From the NCBI GenBank assembly GCA_963708725.1, contig CAVPTL010000014.1:1-64000 (forward strand): a stretch of 64,000 bases of DNA, given 5' to 3'. Position 1 is the first letter of the stretch. Each line of letters starts with the position of its first letter. Made by a program: the position numbers and the translations under genes. Of the stretch, positions 1-8,105 are shown piece by piece. The DNA is from CAVPTL01 sp963708725 (GTDB taxonomy: Bacteria; Actinomycetota; Thermoleophilia; Gaiellales; JAICJC01). The notes beneath the pieces are model-generated. The model was not told the origin of the DNA. It did no database searches and saw only the letters and a list, made by a program, of their open reading frames with translations.

Positions 1-2
1 GG

Positions 3-194
3 TCAGATCTCGTTGTCTGCGGATTCGGGGGTCGGCTCGTCGTCGCTTGGGATAGGCCTCTCGGCGGGTGGCGCATTCTCAGGCGGATTCCGTTCCGGCC
101 GCGGTGGGTGAGCCGGCGGGCCGGCGGGCTCGGGGTCGCGCATCCACGGTTCCATCACCGATCCATCCTCGAGACGCCACAGCCGAAAGATCAT
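3..194 (-). CDS. Small proline-rich acidic protein of unknown function
   Basis: A 63-residue protein I do not recognise. A short N-terminal core (MIFRLWRLEDGSVMEPWM) is followed by a low-complexity tail rich in Pro, Glu and Asp that looks disordered. The start is well supported: an AGGAG Shine-Dalgarno lies six bases before the ATG at 194. It is divergent from the uracil-DNA glycosylase gene, with 68 bases between the start codons. A short tail-only protein could be spurious, but the strong ribosome site argues it is real. Confidence 0.55.
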   Translation of the reverse strand: MIFRLWRLEDGSVMEPWMRDPEPAGPPAHPPRPERNPPENAPPAERPIPSDDEPTPESADNEI

Positions 195-262
195 CGCCGC
201 TCCTCTCGCGCTAAAGGTTGCATCAATCGAGTTGCGGAAGCCACAATGCCCAGGATCGGTTT

Positions 263-910
263 ATGCCAAACCCTGGAAGCCAACCGCCGTTGACTGAGAT
301 CGCACAGCTCGGCGAGCGGATGTGGATATGCCGGCGCTGCCCCGAGGCGGGAATCCACGTCGAGTCGATGCCGGTGTTCTCGGTATCTGCCACCGCCGAG
401 GCCATCCTCGTCGGCCAGGCGCCGGGCGTTCATGAACCCGTCGTTCGCCGCCCGTTTGCAGCGTCGGCGGGACGCACGCTGCGCCGGTGGCTCGAGCCGG
501 CCGGACTGGGCGAGGAAGCCGATTTCTACCGCCGCCTCCACATCACCGCGGTCGCGAAGTGCTTCCCCGGGAAGCGACCGGGCGGATCCGACCTGCCACC
601 GTCCAGGGCGATGCAGCGGACATGCCGTCCGTGGCTCGACGCCGAGCTCGCTGCCCTACCCGACCTCCCCGTGATCACCGTCGGCGCGCTCGCGCTCACA
701 GCGTTGATGCCTGGCGCCAAGCTCGACACCGCTGTCGGCCAACGCGTTGAGACCCCCGATGGCCGCACGCTGGTCGCCCTCCCCCACCCCTCAGGCGCAA
801 GCCCGTGGCCACACCTGCCCGGGAATCAGCAGCGACTCGACCGGGCGGTCGCGCTGGTCTGCGCGCTCCTCAGCGCGCCGCCTCCAGGCGGCGCTCGACC
901 TCGTCCCTGA
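263..910 (+). CDS. Uracil-DNA glycosylase, family 4/5 type with Fe-S cluster
   Basis: Predicted base-excision repair enzyme that removes uracil from DNA. Motif A is LVGQAPGVHE (about residues 49-58) and motif B is HPSGAS (about 174). Four cysteines (CRRC near 23-26, one in AKCFPG, one in RTCRPW) match the 4Fe-4S ligand pattern of family 4/5 glycosylases. I chose the ATG at 263: an upstream ATG at 218 only adds a non-conserved leader, and CAGGAT, one base off the TANNNT box common here, lies six bases before 263. The 3' end overlaps the convergent ribokinase gene by 41 bases. Exact substrate class (UDGa, UDGb or other) is not settled. Confidence 0.85.
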   Translation: MPNPGSQPPLTEIAQLGERMWICRRCPEAGIHVESMPVFSVSATAEAILVGQAPGVHEPVVRRPFAASAGRTLRRWLEPAGLGEEADFYRRLHITAVAKCFPGKRPGGSDLPPSRAMQRTCRPWLDAELAALPDLPVITVGALALTALMPGAKLDTAVGQRVETPDGRTLVALPHPSGASPWPHLPGNQQRLDRAVALVCALLSAPPPGGARPRP

Positions 911-1712
911 GCGGCATCGCGGGCTGGCAGCCCGGGCGCTCGACACAGAGCGACGCCGTCGCCATGCCGAGCACGAGCGCCTGCTCGAGCGAGGCGCCCC
1001 CAGCGAGCCCCGCAGCGAGCCCTCCCACAAGCGCGTCTCCGGCGCCGGTCGTGTCGACCACGTCCGCCGGAAATGCGTCGTAGCTTCGGCCGTCGGGCAG
1101 AATCTGCGCTCCGCGGGCACCGAGCGTGAGCACCACGGTGGCCGGGCGTTCCTCGCCGAGCGCGGCCAGCTCGTCCTCGTTCACCACGGCAATGTCGAAC
1201 CGTCGCACGAGCTCGGAGGGGACCACCCCGGCAGGCGAGGGATTGATGATGGCGATCGCCCCGGTGGCGTGGGCGGCGGCAAGCGTCGCGGAGATCGCCT
1301 CCACCGGAACCTCGGCCTCGGTGAGCCATACCGACACGGCGGGGTCGGGCAACGGGCCGCTCGCCTGAGCGTTGGCACCCGGCAACGCCACGATCCGGTT
1401 CTCACCGTCGTCGCTCACGATGATCAGCGCGACACCGGTCGGCTGATCGATTCGGCGCAGATCCGATACGTCGATGCCGTCGTTGGCGAGGGCGGCGGCG
1501 ACGGAATCGCCAAACGGGTCGGTTCCACAGACGCCGACGAATCGCACCGCCGCGCCCAGCCGGCGGGCGGCGACCGCCTGATTCGCGCCCTTGCCGCCGG
1601 GTGCATAGGCAAGGCGATGACCGAACACCGATTCGCCGGCACCGGGCGCCCTCTCCACGTAGCCGAACACGTCCATATTGACCGATCCGCACACGCCTAC
1701 TCCGCCCATCAC
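870..1712 (-). CDS. rbsK: Ribokinase-like PfkB-family sugar kinase
   Basis: PfkB-fold carbohydrate kinase, 280 residues, most like ribokinase (ATP-dependent phosphorylation of D-ribose at O5). The first signature is GGKGANQAVAARRLG near residue 40. The second, DTTGAGDALVGGLAAG, lies near 235-250 and carries the catalytic Asp and anion hole. It is slightly shorter than typical ribokinase (about 300). The start overlaps the stop of the xylulokinase-like gene by four bases (ATGA), so the two kinases are translationally coupled. No sugar transporter or isomerase is adjacent, so the true sugar could be another pentose or a nucleoside-derived sugar. Confidence 0.85.
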   Translation of the reverse strand: MMGGVGVCGSVNMDVFGYVERAPGAGESVFGHRLAYAPGGKGANQAVAARRLGAAVRFVGVCGTDPFGDSVAAALANDGIDVSDLRRIDQPTGVALIIVSDDGENRIVALPGANAQASGPLPDPAVSVWLTEAEVPVEAISATLAAAHATGAIAIINPSPAGVVPSELVRRFDIAVVNEDELAALGEERPATVVLTLGARGAQILPDGRSYDAFPADVVDTTGAGDALVGGLAAGLAGGASLEQALVLGMATASLCVERPGCQPAMPLRDEVERRLEAAR

Positions 1713-3136
1713 GCGGCCTCGACCTGCTTGATCGCCGGATACGCCGATCGGAACCGGCGGTAGCCGCCCTCGTAGGCCTCACTCCACTCCACCACGGGCG
1801 GGATCTCATCGGTGGTTCGCACACAGGCGGCGACGGCCTCCTCCACGCTAGGAAACACGCTCCCGGCAACGCCACCGAGAAGCGCGGCGCCGTACGCCGA
1901 GCCCTCCTCGACCTCCGTTCGCTCGAGCGGGATCCCCAGCACCGATGCGGCGATCGAAAGCCACAGGGCGCTGCGCGCTCCCCCGCCTGACACCCTGCCG
2001 ACCGCCGGCCGCTCGCCGGCGGCGGCCAGCAGTTCGAACGAGTCGCGCAAGCCGAACGCGACGCCCTCCATTGTGGCGCGCACGAGCGCGCCACGGTCGT
2101 GCTCCAACCCGAGGCCGACAAACGCTCCCCGGACGTCCGCGTCGGCGTGGGGAGTCCGCTCGCCGCTGAGATACGGCAGAAACGTGAGCCCTCCGGTGCC
2201 GGGCGCCCAGCGCTCGGCCTCGGCGACCAACGAGTCGAAATCGGCGCTGGGGTCGATCGTGTCGTGGAGCCACTGCAGCGAACCGGCTGCCGACAACATC
2301 ACGCCCATCGCGTGCCAGGTTCCCGGCCGGGCGTGACAGAACGTGTGCACCCGGGCCTGAGGGTCGGGTCGGTAGGCATCGAGCGCGGCGAACACGACGC
2401 CGGAGGTGCCGATCACAACCGATGCCGGCCCGGGCCGGTCGACCCCCACCCCGATCGCCGCCGCCGCCTGGTCGCCGGCGCCGGCTGCGACCGGGACGCG
2501 AGCGGGTGTGTGGCCGGCAAGCGCCGGCGACTCGAGCACATCGGGGAACCACTCCTCGGGCAGATCGAGCGCCGCGAGCACCTCGGTGCTGAAGCGGCGG
2601 GCGTGCACATCGAACAGCAGGGTGCCGGACGCGTCGGTCACATCGGTTGCGAGCTCGCCGGTCAGCTTCAGCCGCACGTAATCCTTGGGCAAGAGCACGT
2701 GGCGGATCTGCGCGAAGGTGTCGGGCTCGTGCCGGCGCAACCACAGGAGCTTCGGCGCTGTGAATCCCGTCAACGCGCGGTTGCCGGTCAGTTCGATCAG
2801 CCGCTCGAGCCCGATCTCGCGCTCGATGTGCTCGCATTCCTCGGTTGTCCGGCCGTCGTTCCAGAGGATGGCCGGCCGCAACGGTCGCAGATCCTCGCCC
2901 AACACAACCAGACCATGCATCTGCCCGGAGATCCCAATCGCATCCCCCGTACCGAGGCGATCGAGCACCTCCTTGGTTGCCCGCCACCACTCGTCGGGGT
3001 CTTGCTCTGACCACCCGGGATGTGGCCGGTCGAGCGGGTACGACACCTCGGCCCGGTCGATCACGCGGCCATCCCCCGCCACGACGAGCCCTTTCAGGCT
3101 CGTGGTGCCCACGTCGAGTCCGATCAGGCGGGTCAT
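1709..3136 (-). CDS. xylB: Xylulokinase-like FGGY-family carbohydrate kinase
   Basis: FGGY-family kinase of 475 residues. The N-terminus MTRLIGLDVGTTSLKGLVV is the ATPase phosphate-1 loop. ISGQMHGLV and ILWNDGRT are typical of xylulokinases, and GTSGVV plus the C-terminal SGGGARS complete the ATP site. I placed the start at 3136: upstream in-frame sequence is non-homologous, and TAGCAT lies eight bases upstream as a leaderless-type -10 box. It is the first gene of a pair with the ribokinase-like gene. The sugar may be D-xylulose, but neighbours do not prove it. Confidence 0.87.
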   Translation of the reverse strand: MTRLIGLDVGTTSLKGLVVAGDGRVIDRAEVSYPLDRPHPGWSEQDPDEWWRATKEVLDRLGTGDAIGISGQMHGLVVLGEDLRPLRPAILWNDGRTTEECEHIEREIGLERLIELTGNRALTGFTAPKLLWLRRHEPDTFAQIRHVLLPKDYVRLKLTGELATDVTDASGTLLFDVHARRFSTEVLAALDLPEEWFPDVLESPALAGHTPARVPVAAGAGDQAAAAIGVGVDRPGPASVVIGTSGVVFAALDAYRPDPQARVHTFCHARPGTWHAMGVMLSAAGSLQWLHDTIDPSADFDSLVAEAERWAPGTGGLTFLPYLSGERTPHADADVRGAFVGLGLEHDRGALVRATMEGVAFGLRDSFELLAAAGERPAVGRVSGGGARSALWLSIAASVLGIPLERTEVEEGSAYGAALLGGVAGSVFPSVEEAVAACVRTTDEIPPVVEWSEAYEGGYRRFRSAYPAIKQVEAA

Positions 3137-3144
3137 CTCACGAG

Positions 3145-3150
3145 ATGCTA
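3145..3150 (-). promoter_or_regulatory. Candidate -10 box (TAGCAT) of xylB-like gene
   Basis: TAGCAT reads on the minus strand eight bases before the ATG at 3136. This fits a TANNNT -10 element giving a leaderless transcript. No clear -35 is seen, and the diverged palindromic repeat lies just upstream. Confidence 0.45.
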
Positions 3151-3159
3151 TAGGGGTGG

Positions 3160-3188
3160 TGAATAACGGTGCCTGGCACTGGTATTCA
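3160..3188. repeat. Diverged copy of the 31-bp palindromic element
   Basis: Reads TGAATAACGGTGCCTGGCA then CTGGTATTCA. It keeps the GGTGCCTGGCA core and the outer TGAATA/TATTCA arms, but has lost two bases and carries several mismatches. The TGA stop of the minus-strand beta-propeller gene (3186-3188) lies inside its right end. Four perfect copies occur elsewhere in the window. Confidence 0.8.
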
Positions 3189-4190
3189 CGAGACAACCGG
3201 GGGGTCGCCAAGGCGTGCGATCTCATCACCCGCGCCGGCTGCCCACAGGTAGTTACCACCGACCACAAGCTGCTCCGCGCGAAACGGCAGGCGTGACGAC
3301 CGCACGAGCACCGGCTTTCGGATGCTGCCGCGGTAGAGCACATGGGGAGTCGCAATCCACACCTCGGTCGAACCGCCCGCCATCGCCAGCGGCTCACCCG
3401 CGGGGTGCAGCGTCGGTCCGATCTGTCGTCCCGAGTTGGCGTCCAGCGGCACAACCGTCAATCCGAAGGCCGCCCACACGATCTGGCCGGTGCGCGTGAG
3501 CGGTGCAATCACCGGCGGCTGATGGCCGCCAACGCTATCGGCCTGAAGTGACCCCCGCGCCTCGTACATCGAGAGCAGCCCAGATCCCTGGCCGCCGACG
3601 ACACCCCACAGCCGCCTGGGGGTCGACAGAAGTGAGTTCATCCGGGGTGCGAACGGCCCGGTCGACACCTGGCTCCCGACCTGGAGGGGGGCCGGCATCA
3701 GCTGCCCCGCCCCGGGATTCAGTTGGAGCAGTGGACGGCCGCCTTGCGGAACCGTCACCCATACCTGGCCTTGCCATACGGCGACGCCCTTCAAGAACCC
3801 CGGCGCATCCGCGATGGCGACGACCTCCATCGTCCTGGGATTGACACGCACCAGATGGCCGGGGAGTCCGCAATCGCCACTTGTGATCCACACCGACCCC
3901 AGCCCGAACGCCATCTGGCTGTTCTCGCAAAGCGACGGGATCCGCGCAGACTTCCTGACTGCCATGGTGGTTGGATCGATTCGGTCGAGCCGATCACCCG
4001 CGCTGGCCCATAACGCACCATCGCCCCACGCCATCGCCGATATCGAGCCGCCGAGATGGACAGACTTCACGTTCGAGGCGGCCAGCGGACTCTCGCCCGA
4101 GGCCCCGCGACCACCCAGGGCCACCAGCGCCGCGATGAACACCAGCCCGGCAACCGCAATCGATACCCGCACTCCCCGCCTCGAAGCCAT
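3186..4190 (-). CDS. Secreted or membrane-anchored beta-propeller protein
   Basis: A 334-residue protein with an N-terminal hydrophobic segment (VSIAVAGLVFIAALVAL) serving as signal peptide or anchor. It then has repeated blades of the type DGALWASAGDRLDRIDP, GSVWITSG, GQVWVTVPQGG and VWIATP, typical of YncE/NHL-like propellers outside the membrane. The ATG at 4190 is supported by TACCCT six bases upstream. It is divergent from the large repeat protein, with a perfect 12-base inverted repeat between them. The stop codon lies within the diverged palindromic element. Ligand and role are unknown. Confidence 0.7.
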   Translation of the reverse strand: MASRRGVRVSIAVAGLVFIAALVALGGRGASGESPLAASNVKSVHLGGSISAMAWGDGALWASAGDRLDRIDPTTMAVRKSARIPSLCENSQMAFGLGSVWITSGDCGLPGHLVRVNPRTMEVVAIADAPGFLKGVAVWQGQVWVTVPQGGRPLLQLNPGAGQLMPAPLQVGSQVSTGPFAPRMNSLLSTPRRLWGVVGGQGSGLLSMYEARGSLQADSVGGHQPPVIAPLTRTGQIVWAAFGLTVVPLDANSGRQIGPTLHPAGEPLAMAGGSTEVWIATPHVLYRGSIRKPVLVRSSRLPFRAEQLVVGGNYLWAAGAGDEIARLGDPPVVS

Positions 4191-4196
4191 GACTCC

Positions 4197-4202
4197 AGGG
4201 TA
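4197..4202 (-). promoter_or_regulatory. Candidate -10 box (TACCCT) of beta-propeller gene
   Basis: TACCCT on the minus strand, six bases before the ATG at 4190, fits the leaderless TANNNT pattern of this window. Confidence 0.5.
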
Positions 4203-4232
4203 CCGCTCCGCCGCTGTCCGAGCCCGAGCGGC

Positions 4233-4260
4233 GCCAACCGTCCGCTTTCGGACGGTTGGC
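4233..4260. promoter_or_regulatory. Perfect 12-bp inverted repeat in divergent intergenic region
   Basis: GCCAACCGTCCG, a four-base CTTT spacer, then the exact reverse complement. It lies between the start of the minus-strand beta-propeller gene (4190) and the plus-strand large repeat protein. No T-run follows on either side, so a terminator is unlikely. It could be an operator shared by both genes or an RNA hairpin in the leader of the plus-strand gene. Confidence 0.6.
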
Positions 4261-4348
4261 AATCGATATCACCCTCTTGATTCTCAATCTTTTTGCTCGG
4301 GGAACCGATACAGATCCGGAGCGCTTTCCCGACCTCCGAGGTGCTCAG

Positions 4349-7346
4349 GTGGACGACTCCCACCGCTTCTCCCGAGCTTTTACGCTGCGCCGACTGCCGC
4401 GATCCCTCATGGTCGCTGCCCTGGCATGCCTGCTCATGGCAGCCCCTGCAGCCGCCCGAGCGCTGATTCCGTCAACGACGACGGCCGTATCGATCAAGAT
4501 CACGACGCATCCGGCGACGGACGCGCGCACGACCACGGCGAAGTTTGCCTGGAAGGCGACGGGGACGAAGCTGAGCGTGTCCTGCCGGCTCGGCTCCGGA
4601 AAGTACGCGAAGTGCTCGAAGACGCACACCTACGCCAATATGAAGCCCGGCGCCCACTCGTTCACCGTCCGGGCGGTCAGCGGCAAAACGACCCGCACCG
4701 CGGTGTACAAGTGGACGGTTGATACGACGGCGCCCACCGCCCCCACCGTATCCGGGGGCTCGCCCGTGTGGACAAATCTCAGCCGCACGATCAAGGCGTC
4801 CGGCTCGACGGATGTCGGTGGCACCGGTGTCGGCTCGTATCAGTATCGCGCGAGCGTGAACGGCGGGAACTGGTCCACGATCGGGTCGGGCAGTTCTCTC
4901 ACCGTGTCGACTACCGGGACAACGTGGGTGCAGTTCCGCGCGGTCGACAAGGCCGGCAACCCATCCGCCTGGGCGTCGACCGTGCCCGACGATCCCTCAT
5001 CGACCGCGATGATCGACAAGGTGGCGCCGACTGTCCCGGGCGTTGCGAGCGGTGCGGGTGCGTGGTCGAATGCCGCGTCCGTGGTGGTCGCGCCGACCGT
5101 CGGGTCGAGGGACGCCGGCGGTTCGGGCCTCGGCCGCATACTCAGCACCGAACCAACCTCAACCAGGGAGCGTGGACGGCACCCATCAGCGGCGGCTCCA
5201 CGACGATCTCGGGCGAGGGCCAAACCGAGGTCGAGTTCCGCAGTACCGACGTCGCCGGAAATGCCTCGGCGTGGTCGTCTCCGGTCGAGGTGTGGCTCGA
5301 CCACACCGCCCCAACGTTCACGATTTCCGCCAATCCCAGCCATCCCCACGTCGGGCTGGAGCAAGTCGACGACGACAGTCACCGGGACGCCTGATAGCAG
5401 CGGATCGCCGGTCACCCTCGAGGTTTACCGGCTCGGCACCAGCGGCTCGGGCTCGGCATGTCTGGCACCGGGCTGCGCCCTGTCCGGCACAAGTCAGCGC
5501 CGCAGGAACCACCTGGTTGAGTTCCAGGCCACCGACGCGGCCGGCAACATCTCGGCATGGACGGCACCGACCACCGTCAAGCTCGACCTCACGTCGCCGA
5601 CCACGCCGACCGTGTCGGGCGGCTCGCTGAGCTGGAAGCTCGGGCCGACGCCATTCACCGCGTCGGGATCGACCGACAGCGGTGGCTCCGGACTCGGTCC
5701 GTATCAGTACCAGACCTCGACCGACAACGGCGCGACATGGTCGGCGATCACCAATGCGCCGGCGGTCGTCAACGCCAACGGCACCACGACCACGATCGTC
5801 CAGATGCGCGCTACCGACAACGCCGGCAACGTCTCGGCATGGACGTCAGCGGTCAGCAGCGCCGCCAACACGGCCAAGCTCGATAACGCCGGGCCGACGG
5901 TACCCGCGGTCACCGGCGGCAGCTCGAACTGGGCGACGGGATCGGTGACGTTCACCGCGAGCGCGTCCACCGACGCCGGCAGCGGGTTCAACCACTACGA
6001 GTACGAGACGTCGACCGACGCCGGCGCCAAGTGGTCGGCCCCACCACCGGCGCTCGAAGACCGTCAGCACCGATGGCACGACGTGGATCACGTTCCGCGC
6101 GGTCGACGCAGCTCGGCAACAAGGGTCCGTGGTCAACCGATCCCGGATGGCGGGTACCCCGCCCGCAGCCTCGATCGCCAGGATCGACCACACCGTCCCG
6201 ACCATCACCGTGTCCGGCGGCTCGACGAACTGGTCGAACGCCGCCTCGGCCAAGATCACGCCCACCGGCGCCGACGCAACCAGCCTCATCAACGCCGCCT
6301 CCTACCAGTACCAGACCTCGAACGACGGTGGCACGACCTGGCAGCCGGCGGTAACGGCCACCAGCGCGACCATTACCCGCGAGGGTTCAACGCTGGTCGA
6401 GTTCCGCGTCAGCGACAACGCCGGCAACCAGTCGGTCTGGAGCGCCCCGGCCGAGGTGCATCTCGACCGCGTGGCCCCGAGCGTGCCCGTTCCGACCGGC
6501 GGCTCGTCGGGATGGACGAACGCCGCCACGGTCACCGTCAGCGCCGGGGGATCCACCGACGCATCGAGCGGGCTCGACCCGACGAACCCCTACCAGTACC
6601 GCACCAAGACCAACACCGGCTCCTGGACGGGCCCGGTGAACGGATCGTCGGTCGATATCAGCGCCGAAGGTACGACTCAGGTGCAGTTCCGAGCCGTGGA
6701 CGCGATCGGCAACATCTCGGGCTGGTCGGTCGCAACGCTGCCCGCTGCCACCGTCAACATCGATCGCGTGGATCCAACGATGCCGACCGTCTCCGGCGGC
6801 TCTTCGTCGTGGACGACGGCTGCCTCGGTAACCGTCACCGCATCGGGCTCGACCGACACCAACGGCTCCGGAGTCGCGGGGTACGAGTATGAGCTGTCGC
6901 GCCCCACGCACGGCGGCGGCTGGCCGGCCCCGCCGACCTCCGGGAGCGCCGCGGTGATCTCAACCCAGGGCCTCACGCTGGTGCGGTTCCGGGCGATCGA
7001 CAAGGCCGGCAATGTCTCGGCCTGGGGGCCCACCAACACGACCTCGGCGAGCGAGGCCGCGATCGATAACGTCGCGCCCCTCAAGCCCACCGTCACCCCC
7101 ACCGCGGGCTGCCCAGCACATACGAACACCGTGAACGCCTACGCCGACGACAGCATCGACGGCAGCGGCGCCTCGTTCTACTACTACAAGATCAACACCG
7201 GCTCTGGCTACGGCGCCGTAAAGAAGACGCCCACCCAGGTAGGAAACGTCGACATGACGGCGTCGGGGACGATCATGTTCCAGGCGGTCGACTTCGTCGG
7301 TCTGGCGTCACCGTGGTCAGATCCCACCACGGTCTGCGTCAGCTGA
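4349..7346 (+). pseudogene. Large secreted Ig-like repeat protein, frameshifted
   Basis: Intended product about 1000 residues: a signal peptide (LMVAALACLLMAAPAAARA), one lead domain, then nine tandem Ig-like/Big-type units of about 95 residues. Each unit opens with a motif like APTVPTVSGGSSSW and closes with FRAVDKAGNVSAW. Reading is broken: frame 2 holds to about 5135, frame 1 from there to 5345, frame 2 again to about 6040, then frame 0 to the stop at 7346. At least four one-base indels explain this, two of them in short C runs, so assembly error or recent decay are both possible. The start is uncertain: GTG at 4349, or ATG at 4409. A surface adhesin or S-layer-like role is inference. It converges on mscL with an 8-base overlap. 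Confidence 0.7.
4720..7330 (+). repeat. Nine tandem coding repeats of about 285-305 bp
   Basis: Unit starts lie near 4720, 5020, 5305, 5600, 5890, 6195, 6475, 6770 and 7075. Each encodes a hydrophobic opening strand, the SGGS..W turn, a YQYQTS.D.G..W segment and the FRA.D.AGN.SAW closing strand. Units are diverged in DNA sequence but regular in length. The frameshifts fall in the second, third and fifth units. Confidence 0.75.
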
Positions 7347-7749
7347 CCGGCTGTACCTGAGCGGTGCAGGCCGAGCAGCGGCGGGCGGCGGCGGGAATCG
7401 TGCTCAGGCACTCGGGGCACTCGCGGATCGCAACCTCGTCCTCGGCGGGCTTGGCGTGGCGCGCGGAGAGCGCATTCATCGGCTTGACGACGAAGAAGAA
7501 CACCGCGGCCGCGACGCTCACAAAGGTGATCAGCGCGTTCAGGAAGTCGCCGTAGCGAAACACGCTGTCGTTGATCGTGAACGTCAACCCGCTGAAGTCG
7601 GGACTGCCGAAGATCGCGGCCACGATCGGGGTGATGATGTCGGCGACAAAGGCGGCAACCAGCAGTCCGAAGGCGGTGCCGATGACGATCGCAACCGCAA
7701 GGTCGATGAGGTTTCCGCGGAACAGAAACTGGCGAAACTCGCGCACCAT
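7339..7749 (-). CDS. mscL: Large-conductance mechanosensitive channel MscL with C-terminal zinc ribbon
   Basis: Pentameric inner-membrane channel that opens under hypo-osmotic stress. The N-terminus REFRQFLFRGNLIDLAVAIV is the diagnostic amphipathic helix plus TM1, and TM2 lies near residues 78-98 (VSVAAAVFFFVVKPMN). The 136-residue length is typical. The C-terminus carries CPEC and CSAC, a two-CxxC zinc-ribbon tail in place of the simple helical bundle. Its start immediately follows the stop of the 111-residue CxxC protein, suggesting one operon. Confidence 0.92.
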   Translation of the reverse strand: MVREFRQFLFRGNLIDLAVAIVIGTAFGLLVAAFVADIITPIVAAIFGSPDFSGLTFTINDSVFRYGDFLNALITFVSVAAAVFFFVVKPMNALSARHAKPAEDEVAIRECPECLSTIPAAARRCSACTAQVQPVS

Positions 7750-8085
7750 CTAGGTCTTCTTGATGCCGTGTACCGGCCGGCCAAGGGCCCGCCACTGAAA
7801 CAGCGTGATGGTCGGCTTCGAGTCGTCGTAGCGCACGATCTTCGGGTTTCGACCGACCTGGGAAGCCCGGGCGGCGTGGTCGATCAGGTCGTCTCGGTTG
7901 GGCGCGACCACAACGTGATGACACGCGGTGATGTAGTCCTCGGCCACTCCGCAGGTCGGACACGGCCAGGGATCGGTATGGATCGCATACCAGTCGCCGT
8001 CACCCAGATCGCCGTCGCCCAGGTTGGCGAGCTCATCAGTGAGCTCGTCGATCTCATAGATTGTCGGAGCCTCAGGAGTACTCAT
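7750..8085 (-). CDS. Hypothetical protein with CxxC motif
   Basis: A 111-residue soluble protein I do not recognise. An acidic N-terminus with a GDGDLGDGDW stretch precedes WPCPTCG and a CHHVVV segment, a plausible Cys/His metal site, then a basic C-terminus. The ATG at 8085 is supported by TACCCT six bases upstream. It ends directly at the mscL start, so the two are probably cotranscribed, and downstream of argS on the same strand. Confidence 0.7.
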   Translation of the reverse strand: MSTPEAPTIYEIDELTDELANLGDGDLGDGDWYAIHTDPWPCPTCGVAEDYITACHHVVVAPNRDDLIDHAARASQVGRNPKIVRYDDSKPTITLFQWRALGRPVHGIKKT

Positions 8086-8091
8086 AATTCC

Positions 8092-8097
8092 AGGGTA
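8092..8097 (-). promoter_or_regulatory. Candidate -10 box (TACCCT) for the CxxC protein and mscL
   Basis: TACCCT six bases before the ATG at 8085, matching the leaderless promoter pattern. Confidence 0.5.
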
Positions 8098-8105
8098 GCA
8101 GCCAT

